DNA of 35,563 bases from a virus. A model generated the notes under the pieces. It saw nothing but the letters and a program-made list of their open reading frames with translations, searched no databases and was not told where the DNA came from. Positions 27,620-35,022 of this stretch are shown piece by piece. Location: IMG/VR virus record IMGVR_UViG_3300021364_000078, positions 1-35,563 of that record, one strand, 5' to 3'. How positions within the stretch are numbered: position 1 is the stretch's first letter; every line of letters begins with the position of its first letter. The position numbers and the translations under genes are program-made.

Positions 27620-27639
27620 TTTTCATATATTATGTAACA

Positions 27640-28143
27640 ATGCAAAAATTAAAATTACTAGTAATCGGTCACGGCAGGCACGGTAAAGATACTGTTTGTG
27701 AAATATTACGTGATAAGTATGATTATAGTTTTGAGAGCAGTTCTCGGTTCTGCTCTAAGTTGTTTATATACGATATGTTGAAGGACAAATATGGATATAC
27801 TGATGAAGAACAGTGCTACGCTGACAGGCATAATCACCGAGCAGAATGGTATGATGCTATCTGCGATTATAATGTTCCTGACGCGGCACGTCTAGGCAGA
27901 GAAATATTTAAAGCGCATGATATCTACTGTGGATTGAGAAACAAGCGTGAATTTTTTGCTATGAAGAATACAGGTGTATTTGACCATGTTATTTGGGTAG
28001 ACCGCAGCGACTATCTTCCTCCAGAAGACAAAAACAGCATGAGTTTAGAACCTTGGATGGCAGACTATCATATTGACAACAACGGAACACTTAATGATTT
28101 AAAATTTTGGGTTAAAGATTTGATGTCATATTTACATAGTTAA
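27640..28143 (+). CDS. P-loop nucleotide kinase (gp1/dNMP kinase-like), 167 aa
   Basis: This is a predicted deoxynucleoside monophosphate kinase of the T4 gp1 type, which phosphorylates dNMPs for phage DNA synthesis. GHGRHGKDT (residues 10-18) is a Walker A motif with the GKDT of T4 gp1, and the C-terminus YHIDNNGTLNDL resembles the gp1 tail (NDGSLEEL type). At 167 residues it is shorter than T4 gp1 (241), with a compact lid region around DRHNHRAEWYD. ATG 27640 is chosen over the in-frame TTG at 27601 because it puts the first strand two codons in and avoids overlap with the methyltransferase. No clear ribosome site is visible. Nucleotide specificity is unknown. Confidence 0.7.
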   Translation: MQKLKLLVIGHGRHGKDTVCEILRDKYDYSFESSSRFCSKLFIYDMLKDKYGYTDEEQCYADRHNHRAEWYDAICDYNVPDAARLGREIFKAHDIYCGLRNKREFFAMKNTGVFDHVIWVDRSDYLPPEDKNSMSLEPWMADYHIDNNGTLNDLKFWVKDLMSYLHS

Positions 28144-28187
28144 ACACGCATTTTTCTTGTTATAAACCCCATTTTCTATGCGGATCA

Positions 28188-28195
28188 GGTAAATA
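28188..28195 (+). promoter_or_regulatory. Possible late promoter for gp18 (GGTAAATA)
   Basis: GGTAAATA differs from the usual GATAAATA by one base and lies 32 bases before the gp18 ribosome site region. A TTATAAACCCCATTTTCT stretch 28 bases upstream resembles the one ahead of the promoter at 208. Confidence 0.45.
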
Positions 28196-28227
28196 ATAGT
28201 AATAATGACCCATAGGAGAAAAAAACA

Positions 28228-31200
28228 ATGGTAGGATTAGTATCACCAGGCGTTCAGGTAAATGTAATTGACGAGAGTTTTTACACACCGGCCGAACCTG
28301 GCACAACGCCAATTATTTTTGTTGCTACAGAACAAAATAAAGTTAACGGAGCAGGCACAGGTATAGCTCCAGGAACACTAAAAGCAAATGCAGATAAAGT
28401 TTACTTGATTAGTTCACAAAGAGAACTTGTTGAAACTTTTGGTGATCCTAAATTTATTACTGATGCAAATAACAATCCTGTTCACGGAGGGGAACAGAAT
28501 GAATACGGACTTCAAGCAGCATACAGCTACTTAGGCGTAAGTAATCTTGCTTATGTAGTAAGAGCCGATGTTGATCTTGCTGCACTAAATGGTAGTCCTA
28601 TTCCTACTGCGGCTGATCCAGATGATGGCACATACTGGTTAGACACAGAATCATCTACTTACGGTGTATTTGAGTGGAATGGTGCTAGCATTTTGACAGC
28701 AGGCGGACAAACATTTACAAATAAATTACCAATAGTAATTTACGACGAAACACAACTTGTAGGTAACAGTGTTACAGGTATACCAAAAGGGTCAGTTGGT
28801 GCTGTAGGCGATTATGCACTTGTTGCAACTACAAACATTGTGAAATCATATTATAAATCTCCAGGTAACGCTACAGGACTTTCAGCAGGACAATGGGTCG
28901 AAGTTGGTAGCGCAAATTGGAAAGCAAGCTGGCCTGTAGTAACAGCAGCTAATCCAAATGTAACTATCGTTGCAGGTGATGCATTTGACATCATTACAAA
29001 TGTAGGAACAACAACAGTTACATCAACTGGAGACTTAGAGCAATTTGTTATTGACATTAACACAGCATGTGTAAGTGCTGCAAACGGTGTAAGTGTTGCA
29101 CTAGTTGATGGCAAAATGGAATTTTATGTGGATGGTAGTGATGGCGAAATGACACTAGCAGATGGTAATAACACACCGCTTGCTACACTAGGTATCACAG
29201 CTGGACAATATGTAACTCCTAAGTTACAAATTACTCCTCACACAGAAGTTCCAGAATACAAAACAAATGACACAACACCACGTCCGACAGGTTCGCTTTG
29301 GATTAAAACCACAGAACCAAATCTAGGCGCACGTTGGAGAGTAAGACGTTGGAACGAAAGCACAGAGCTTTGGGATTCAGTAGATGCACCAATTTATGAT
29401 TCAAACGTAGATGCATTATATGAGTTAGATCGCTCTGGTGGCGGATCAAACTTAGCAGCAGGTGATTTATATATTCAAGCAAACGTTGCAGCAGATACAA
29501 GCCCAATTGGTAATTTCAGAATTTATGTAAGAAATGCTAGCGGTGCAACAACTGTAACAACAGGAAAGTTTGATACAACAACATTAACTGCTGGTTCAAA
29601 ATCTTTTGATATTGCAGAAAGTGATGCAGGCTCAGGCACAATGGGTGCAGCGAAAACAGCAACATTTGTTGCCACTGGTAGCTCAGACGATGCAGACTTA
29701 ATGGCAGAAGCAATCAACTCATTAAACTTTGAAAACATTGTAGCAAGTGTTGACAGCCAAGATAGGGTTACAATCACTCATAGAGACGGCGGTGAAATAC
29801 ACTTTGTTGATACAAGCAATGCATTAACTGATGCAGGGTTTACACCATATGATACGTCTGCACTAACAGGCACAGTAAACTTGTATTGGCAAGATGGCGC
29901 ATCTGGATCAGATCCAGAGCAATATAAAGCATCTCTTTGGAAGCCACTAACATATACTGCAAGCGATGATGCACCAACAGCACTAGCAGCTGACGGCGCA
30001 TTATGGTATAGCAGCGTCATTGACGAAGTAGATATTATGGTTCACAACGGTGAAAAGTGGGTAGGTTTACTATATGATGGTGCTTCTGGACAAAGCAATA
30101 TTGCTAGCCCATACTATGATGTAGATCCAGCACAAGCACCAGATCCAGCAGGACCTTTTGTAAGAGTTACAGCACCAGAAGACGGTGATCGTTCAGACGG
30201 CGGTAACCTAGTAGATGGCGATATTTGGGTAAGCACAGCAGATATGGATAACTATCCAAGAGTTTACCGTTATAATACTTTACTAGCACAATGGGTAGAG
30301 CTAGACGGAACAGATCAAACAACTGAAAATGGCGTCTTATTTGCAGACGCACGTTACAACACAAACGGTGCAAACAGTGACGAAGCAGGTGATATAGCAG
30401 ACTTGATGACAACTGATTACGTTGATCCAGACTGCCCAGATCCAGCACTATATCCAAAAGGAATGTTGCTTTGGAACCTGCGTAGAAGCGGATTTAATGT
30501 AAAGCGTTTTGTGCGTAACTATATTGACACTGCGCAAGACAACCCACAGTATGGTCCAGGTGATGGCGAATCAATGATTAACTATTATCCAAACCGTTGG
30601 GTTACAGAATCAGCTAACCAAGAAGACGGAAAAGGTAGCTTTGGTAGAAAAGCACAAAGAAAAGTTGTTGTGCAAGCACTACAAGCTACTGTAAACAGTA
30701 ATGAAGATATTAGAGACGAAGAAAGACGTATCTTTAACTTGATTGCTACTCCAGGATATCCAGAGCTAATTGGTGAAATGATTAGTTTAAACTACGACAG
30801 AAACTTAACAGCATTTGTTGTTGGCGATACACCATCTAGACTAGCACCTAACACTACAGAACTAAACGATTGGGCAACTAATGCTGCACTAGCATTAGAA
30901 GACAATGATAACGGTTTAGTTAGTAGAGACGAATACATGGGTGTTTGGTATCCATGGGGCTTTACAAGTGATAATGTAGGTAACAACATTGTTGTTCCTC
31001 CGAGTCATATGGTTCTTAGAGTAATTGCGCTTAATGACCAAGTTGCATTTCCTTGGTTCGCACCAGCAGGAACAAGACGCGGCGGTGTTACAAACGCAAC
31101 CAGCGTAGGATATGTAAACAGCGAAGGCGAGTTTGAGAGTATTTCTCTTAACGAAGGACAGCGTGATACACTGTATACACAAAATGTAAACCCAATTACA

Positions 31201-31590
31201 TTCTTAGTAGGCGCAGGACTAGTTGTCTTTGGACAAAAGACTCGAGCAAGAAACGCAAGTGCGCTAGACAGAGTGAACGTAGCAAGACTTATCATTTACA
31301 TGAGAAGTCAACTTACAAAACTTGCTAAACCTTATCTATTTGAACCAAATGATAAGATTACAAGAGACGAAGTAAAACAAGCAGTAGAAAGTTTGTTAGT
31401 TGAGCTTGTAAGTTTGAGAGCACTATATGACTTCTTAGTTGTATGTGACGAATCAAACAACACACCGGCTAGAATTGACAGAAACGAACTATATGTTGAT
31501 ATTGCAATCGAACCAGTCAAAGCAATTGAATTTATTTACATTCCATTGCGTATTAAAAATACTGGTGAAATATCTGGACTATCTGCTTAA
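28228..31590 (+). CDS. 18: Contractile tail sheath protein gp18, enlarged, 1120 aa
   Basis: gp18 forms the contractile sheath around the tail tube. The N-terminal segment (VSPGVQVNVIDESFY, then LVETFGDP and YGLQAAYSYLGVSN) and the C-terminal core (about residues 746-1120: GLVVFGQKTRARNASALDRV, VARLIIYMRSQL, EPVKAIEFIYIPLRI) are clear sheath signatures. T4 gp18 has 659 residues, so some 460 are extra, mostly between about 130 and 720. The insert contains G-x-x-W-x-x-(T/S) units with Trp at 137, 358, 593 and 667, three of them followed by a (Y/R)-x-W/Y-N and W-V-x-L or similar segment. Start: TAGGAG ribosome site. The insert should project from the sheath surface. Confidence 0.95.
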   Translation: MVGLVSPGVQVNVIDESFYTPAEPGTTPIIFVATEQNKVNGAGTGIAPGTLKANADKVYLISSQRELVETFGDPKFITDANNNPVHGGEQNEYGLQAAYSYLGVSNLAYVVRADVDLAALNGSPIPTAADPDDGTYWLDTESSTYGVFEWNGASILTAGGQTFTNKLPIVIYDETQLVGNSVTGIPKGSVGAVGDYALVATTNIVKSYYKSPGNATGLSAGQWVEVGSANWKASWPVVTAANPNVTIVAGDAFDIITNVGTTTVTSTGDLEQFVIDINTACVSAANGVSVALVDGKMEFYVDGSDGEMTLADGNNTPLATLGITAGQYVTPKLQITPHTEVPEYKTNDTTPRPTGSLWIKTTEPNLGARWRVRRWNESTELWDSVDAPIYDSNVDALYELDRSGGGSNLAAGDLYIQANVAADTSPIGNFRIYVRNASGATTVTTGKFDTTTLTAGSKSFDIAESDAGSGTMGAAKTATFVATGSSDDADLMAEAINSLNFENIVASVDSQDRVTITHRDGGEIHFVDTSNALTDAGFTPYDTSALTGTVNLYWQDGASGSDPEQYKASLWKPLTYTASDDAPTALAADGALWYSSVIDEVDIMVHNGEKWVGLLYDGASGQSNIASPYYDVDPAQAPDPAGPFVRVTAPEDGDRSDGGNLVDGDIWVSTADMDNYPRVYRYNTLLAQWVELDGTDQTTENGVLFADARYNTNGANSDEAGDIADLMTTDYVDPDCPDPALYPKGMLLWNLRRSGFNVKRFVRNYIDTAQDNPQYGPGDGESMINYYPNRWVTESANQEDGKGSFGRKAQRKVVVQALQATVNSNEDIRDEERRIFNLIATPGYPELIGEMISLNYDRNLTAFVVGDTPSRLAPNTTELNDWATNAALALEDNDNGLVSRDEYMGVWYPWGFTSDNVGNNIVVPPSHMVLRVIALNDQVAFPWFAPAGTRRGGVTNATSVGYVNSEGEFESISLNEGQRDTLYTQNVNPITFLVGAGLVVFGQKTRARNASALDRVNVARLIIYMRSQLTKLAKPYLFEPNDKITRDEVKQAVESLLVELVSLRALYDFLVVCDESNNTPARIDRNELYVDIAIEPVKAIEFIYIPLRIKNTGEISGLSA

Positions 31591-31598
31591 TATCATAA

Positions 31599-31626
31599 TG
31601 AGGGGGCAAAAATAAATGTCCCCTCA
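31599..31626 (+). other. Strong hairpin between gp18 and gp19, no T tract
   Basis: TGAGGGGGCA (31599-31608) pairs with TGTCCCCTCA (31617-31626), ten pairs with one G-U, around an eight-base A/T loop. No T run follows, so intrinsic termination is doubtful. It ends four bases before the gp19 late promoter and could protect the 3' end of gp18 mRNA. Confidence 0.7.
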
Positions 31627-31629
31627 AAT

Positions 31630-31637
31630 GATAAATA
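31630..31637 (+). promoter_or_regulatory. Late promoter for gp19
   Basis: GATAAATACAT lies 25 bases ahead of the gp19 ATG and immediately after the gp18 3' hairpin. It gives the tube protein a transcript of its own, suited to its high copy number. Confidence 0.75.
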
Positions 31638-31661
31638 CATGTGAATAGGAGAATAGATTAA

Positions 31662-32288
31662 ATGGCAATCTCAACACTTACAAATATCACAGTTCCATTA
31701 GCAAACGATACAAGTGCTAATAACCAAGGCCTATTAATGCCTAAGCTACAGTATCGTTTCCGTGTAACGTTAGAAAATTTTGGAGTTTCTGCAGATACAC
31801 AAGAACTAACAAAACAAGTTGTAGACGTATCGCGTCCAAATGTAAACTTTGAACAAATGACACTTGATGTGTATAACTCAAAAGTATTCCTTGCCGGTAA
31901 ACACACATGGCAAGAAGTATCACTTAACCTACGTGACGATGTAAACGGTAACGTTCAAAAATTAGTAGGTGAGCAATTACAAAAGCAGTTCGACTTCTTT
32001 GAACAAGCAAGTGCTGCTTCAGGCTTAGATTACAAATTTACAATGCGTATGGAAATCCTAGACGGTGGCAACGGAACCGCTGCACCTATCGTATTAGACA
32101 CATGGGAATTATACGGTTGTTACCTAACTAGTGCAAACTACGGAACATTAGATTATTCGCAGAGCGCACCTGTTCAAGTTGAACTAAGCATCCAATATGA
32201 TAATGCAGTTCAAACACCGCAAGGCTCAGGCGTTGGAGCACCAGTTCCACGTAACGTTAGCTCGTTAACAACAGGCGGCGGTATATAA
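31662..32288 (+). CDS. 19: Tail tube protein gp19, 208 aa
   Basis: gp19 polymerises into the rigid tube inside the sheath. The protein has the tube-family order: LMPKLQYRFRVTLENFG, a V-x-R-P segment (VSRPNVNFEQMTLD), W-Q-E-V-S-L-N-L-R-D-D, then YKFTMRMEILDG, LDTWELYGCYLTSANYGTLDY and a final VELSIQYDNA strand. T4 gp19 has 163 residues; this one adds about 25 residues at the N-terminus and a Gly/Pro-rich tail. Ribosome site AATAGGAG. It has its own late promoter and its own terminator, fitting an abundant product. Confidence 0.95.
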   Translation: MAISTLTNITVPLANDTSANNQGLLMPKLQYRFRVTLENFGVSADTQELTKQVVDVSRPNVNFEQMTLDVYNSKVFLAGKHTWQEVSLNLRDDVNGNVQKLVGEQLQKQFDFFEQASAASGLDYKFTMRMEILDGGNGTAAPIVLDTWELYGCYLTSANYGTLDYSQSAPVQVELSIQYDNAVQTPQGSGVGAPVPRNVSSLTTGGGI

Positions 32289-32313
32289 ATTAATTAAGAG
32301 ATTGCTAACTAAA

Positions 32314-32339
32314 TTAAGGAGCCTATGGCTCCTTTTTTT
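32314..32339 (+). terminator. Rho-independent terminator after gp19
   Basis: AAGGAGCC (32316-32323) pairs perfectly with GGCTCCTT (32327-32334) around TAT, followed by a run of T. It ends the gp19 unit before a new late promoter. Confidence 0.9.
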
Positions 32340-32363
32340 ATAATCTACGCACTTATATAATAA

Positions 32364-32371
32364 GATAAATA
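32364..32371 (+). promoter_or_regulatory. Late promoter abutting the second tube-like gene
   Basis: GATAAATA is only five bases from the ATG at 32377. T4 late transcripts start about six bases after the box, so transcription would begin at or next to the start codon. Confidence 0.65.
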
Positions 32372-32376
32372 TTAAT

Positions 32377-33669
32377 ATGAGTAACTCGGCACAATTTGAC
32401 AATTTAGGAGCAATAGGTGCGCCCAAAGGTGATGTAGGCGATTACGCCCATGCGGCTGCATTATATTTACGTAGTAATTATAGACTAACTCCAAAAACAA
32501 AATTTCTTTATCATGTTGTATTCAATCTGAATCAAGAAGCATTGTCTACATTGGGTTCTGCTGGTAACAGTTTCAACAAGAAAGAATTAAATCTATTGTG
32601 TAGCCAGGCTGAAGCACCAAAGTATTCAATTGATACAGATACAAAAAATCAATACAATAGAAAAAAAGTTATACAGACTAGAATGCGCTATATGCCATTG
32701 CGTTTTACATTTCACGATGACAGACAAGGAACAACCAACTTGTTTTGGGAATCTTACTTTAGATACAATTACCAAGATCCTAATTTAAAAGAAAGTGATT
32801 TTAATCCTAGAAATTTATATGCAGGAAGTTTGAATAGCCGTTATGGACTTGATAAATTAAAGTCGGCCGGTCCGTTGATAAAATCTATAACAGTAAATCA
32901 AATATACAGCATTGCAGCTAATCCAAAATTTGAAGCATTTACACTTGTTAATCCTATCATAGCATCTTGGGATCACGACGAATTAGATCAAACTGATGGC
33001 GCCAACTTTTTACAAAATACCATGTCTATCGAATATGAAAGTGTGTATTATGAACGAGGTAATACTGGAGAAGACAATCCTGTCGGGTTCAGAGATCCAG
33101 CACATTATGATACTGGACAAAGTAAATTATCAACCGGCGGCGGCACTAACACAGGATTTATCGCAGATAATAGTAATGCATTTTCTGATCTTGTAAAAGG
33201 AAATATTCCTATATCTACACTACTTGCTGGGTTTAATATATTCAATCAAAACTTGCCTACAAACAATACTGGATTTAGTATATCAGGACAACCAACTACA
33301 AATCCTATCCCAGCAGGACAAAATAGTTTTCAATTTCCTAGACAGACTACCTACAGTTCAAGCACAGAATCAACTCAAGCATCTTCACCTGTTATAAACG
33401 GTATTACAGGAAGAAGTAGAGGAGAAATTGCACAAGCAGCTTCACAAAATAGTTTGTTTGCATCTGAACTAGCACAGAGCGCTTTCGCTGTATTGCCTAG
33501 TTCTTCGTTTGATAGCGACTTACAAAACGCACTACAAGACTATTCACTTGCAGGTAATATAACAGAACGTAATGCAGTATTTGCCAGTTTAAGCGAATCT
33601 CAAAAACAGAGTGCTGTAAATACAGCAATAGAAAACATACCTAATATACAAAGAAGGTTATCGGCATGA
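32377..33669 (+). CDS. Second tail-tube-like structural protein, 430 aa
   Basis: Residues about 35-235 follow the tube-protein layout of gp19 and its relatives: KTKFLYHVVFNLN, a central LCSQAEAPKYSID, RMRYMPLRFTFHDD, FWESYFRYNYQD, then FTLVNPIIASWDHDELDQTD and MSIEYESVYYERG at the end of the fold. T4 has such relatives in the tube initiators gp54 and gp48, so a tube-end or baseplate-tube role is plausible. The C-terminal 190 residues are Ser/Gln/Asn-rich and low in complexity, with a helical end. No ribosome site is visible and the late promoter box is five bases upstream. The stop overlaps the next start (ATGA). Function is inferred from fold-like pattern and position. Confidence 0.7.
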   Translation: MSNSAQFDNLGAIGAPKGDVGDYAHAAALYLRSNYRLTPKTKFLYHVVFNLNQEALSTLGSAGNSFNKKELNLLCSQAEAPKYSIDTDTKNQYNRKKVIQTRMRYMPLRFTFHDDRQGTTNLFWESYFRYNYQDPNLKESDFNPRNLYAGSLNSRYGLDKLKSAGPLIKSITVNQIYSIAANPKFEAFTLVNPIIASWDHDELDQTDGANFLQNTMSIEYESVYYERGNTGEDNPVGFRDPAHYDTGQSKLSTGGGTNTGFIADNSNAFSDLVKGNIPISTLLAGFNIFNQNLPTNNTGFSISGQPTTNPIPAGQNSFQFPRQTTYSSSTESTQASSPVINGITGRSRGEIAQAASQNSLFASELAQSAFAVLPSSSFDSDLQNALQDYSLAGNITERNAVFASLSESQKQSAVNTAIENIPNIQRRLSA

Positions 33670-34049
33670 GTAGTTTAACAGATCCTAGTATTAATCCAGA
33701 AACAGATCCTAATAATCCCAAAGGCAGTGTAAAAGCCTTTTTTGACAAATACTTTGTTAAAAAAATCAGCATGAGTGCTAACGAAGTAGACAGTGTAGTT
33801 GGATTTTTTGAAAAACGAGGGTTTGATAAACAAAGTGCAATTGCAACAGCAAGTGTTTTACTTCAGCAGGCTAAGATTGACAATGTAAAAGTTTTTAGTT
33901 TACTTGATACTTTGAGAGGATTAAATGAAGTTCAAATAAGTCAGTTGGTAGCAGCAATACTTAACAGTAACAGAAGTGCAGTTAGCGGATTAGGCTATAG
34001 AATTAACAGCGACTTTATTACAAAAGAACAAAGAAATATTAAACTATAA
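33666..34049 (+). CDS. Conserved small structural/assembly protein, 127 aa
   Basis: This 127-residue protein has a flexible start rich in Pro, Asp and Asn (SLTDPSINPETDPNNPKG), then a helical body: VKAFFDKYFVKKISMSANEV, DSVVGFFEKRGFDKQSAIA and LQQAKIDNVKVFSLLDTLRG. The end, GLGYRINSDFITKEQRNI, is more beta-like. I recall close relatives in marine T4-like phages near neck, tube or head-completion genes, but no function. It overlaps both neighbours by one or four bases (ATGA before, TAATG after), so it is tightly coupled to the tube-like protein and gp4. An assembly or baseplate role is a guess. Confidence 0.7.
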   Translation: MSSLTDPSINPETDPNNPKGSVKAFFDKYFVKKISMSANEVDSVVGFFEKRGFDKQSAIATASVLLQQAKIDNVKVFSLLDTLRGLNEVQISQLVAAILNSNRSAVSGLGYRINSDFITKEQRNIKL

Positions 34050-34486
34050 TGTCACGTTTTGCCCAAGGAAAATACACATGCAAAAACCCTGACAAGTATA
34101 TTGGAGGAAGAAATCCTACATATCGTAGCAGCTGGGAATTTGCATTTATGCGTTTTTGTGACACAAATGAAAGCGTAGAACAGTGGGCTAGTGAAGCAAT
34201 AAAGATTCCTTATAGAAATCCTCTAAGTGGAAAATATACAATTTACGTGCCAGACTTTTTTATTGTTTATGCAGATAAGACTGGCAAAAAGCATGTGGAA
34301 CTTATAGAAATAAAACCTGCTAACCAAACAATATTAGAAAAAACAGGAAAAAGTAGAGCTAATCAATTACATTTTGCTGTAAATCAAGCTAAATGGGCAG
34401 CAGCAAGAGCATACTGCAAACAAAAAGGCATTACCTTTCGTATTGTAAACGAAGGAGATATTTTCCATCAAGGCAAGCGTAGATAA
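34049..34486 (+). CDS. 4: Head completion protein/nuclease gp4, 145 aa
   Basis: gp4 acts on packaged heads to make them competent for tail joining and has a TnsA-like nuclease fold. The match to T4 gp4 runs end to end: a QGKY start and NPDKYIGGRNPTYRSSWEFA, W-A-S-E-A-I-K-I-P-Y, PDFFIVYADKTGKKHVELIE, IKPANQ, then VNQAKWAAARAYCKQKGI and FRIVNEGDIF. The likely active-site set, E of RSSWE, D of VPDFF, and E-x-K in LIEIKP, is complete. Length is close to T4 gp4. It overlaps the upstream stop by one base. The late box at 34482 overlaps its stop. Confidence 0.92.
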   Translation: MSRFAQGKYTCKNPDKYIGGRNPTYRSSWEFAFMRFCDTNESVEQWASEAIKIPYRNPLSGKYTIYVPDFFIVYADKTGKKHVELIEIKPANQTILEKTGKSRANQLHFAVNQAKWAAARAYCKQKGITFRIVNEGDIFHQGKRR

Positions 34487-34489
34487 ATA
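34482..34489 (+). promoter_or_regulatory. Late promoter overlapping the gp4 stop codon
   Basis: GATAAATA spans the last gp4 bases and its TAA stop (A-GAT-AAA-TA context, stop at 34484-34486). The predicted start near 34495 leaves a leader of about 20 bases before the next ATG at 34516. Confidence 0.6.
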
Positions 34490-34515
34490 ATAGTAGTATT
34501 TAATGGACTACAACA

Positions 34516-35001
34516 ATGACAAAAAAACTTGAAGAAATGTTAAATTTGCCAGAAAACAAAGATTTACCGGAAACTGAGCCCGAAATTGAATTGCCTGCCG
34601 AACACGAATCGACATTTAGAGACATAGAAGAATTTGATAAAATTGCTAGTGCGCTGCCAACTGTAAAAGGGCTAGGTGACATGGCAGACAAAGAACTAAA
34701 CGAAGTAGCTAACAAGGCAATGAGTGCATATGAAGATTTAATGGACCTTGGAATGAATGTTGAAAGTAGATATTCAGGTAGAGTATTTGAAGTTGCCGGC
34801 ACTATGTTAAAAACAAACCTAGATGCTAAAGTTGCAAAATTAGATAAAAAACTTAAAATGGTCGAACTACAACTTAAAAAAGAAAAGATGGATAGAGATA
34901 GTGGACCAGGTGATGGCGATATTGTCAATGGCGAAGGCTATGTTGTCACAGATAGAAACAGTCTGTTAGAGCGTCTAAAAGGTCTTGATAAAGATAAATA
35001 G
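34516..35001 (+). CDS. 16: Probable small terminase subunit, gp16-like, 161 aa
   Basis: gp16 recognises phage DNA and regulates the packaging motor. This 161-residue protein is acidic at the N-terminus (LNLPENKDLPETEPEIELP). It has a central helical core, AYEDLMDLGMNVESRYSGRV followed by FEVAGTMLKTNLDAKVAKLD, corresponding to the T4 gp16 segment with a D-S-P-R-x-x-E-V-F-x-x-L-M pattern, then a Lys-rich coiled coil and a short C-terminal motif (YVVTDRNSLLERL) like the T4 gp16 end. T4 gp16 has 164 residues. The gene lies next to gp4 rather than before gp17 and gp18 as in T4. No classical ribosome site is visible. The call is pattern-based and moderate. Confidence 0.6.
   Translation: MTKKLEEMLNLPENKDLPETEPEIELPAEHESTFRDIEEFDKIASALPTVKGLGDMADKELNEVANKAMSAYEDLMDLGMNVESRYSGRVFEVAGTMLKTNLDAKVAKLDKKLKMVELQLKKEKMDRDSGPGDGDIVNGEGYVVTDRNSLLERLKGLDKDK
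34993..35000 (+). promoter_or_regulatory. Late promoter overlapping the gp16-like stop codon
   Basis: GATAAATA is formed by the last codons and stop (GAT AAA TAG). It precedes the final gene by 22 bases, with an AGGAT ribosome-like site between. Confidence 0.6.
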
Positions 35002-35022
35002 TATATAATAGGATCCATTAAA

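Noticed and set aside
27601-27639. TTG start giving a 180-aa kinase
   Set aside because: The first 13 residues would overlap the methyltransferase end and add nothing to the Rossmann-like start; ATG 27640 places the first strand and Walker A motif as expected.
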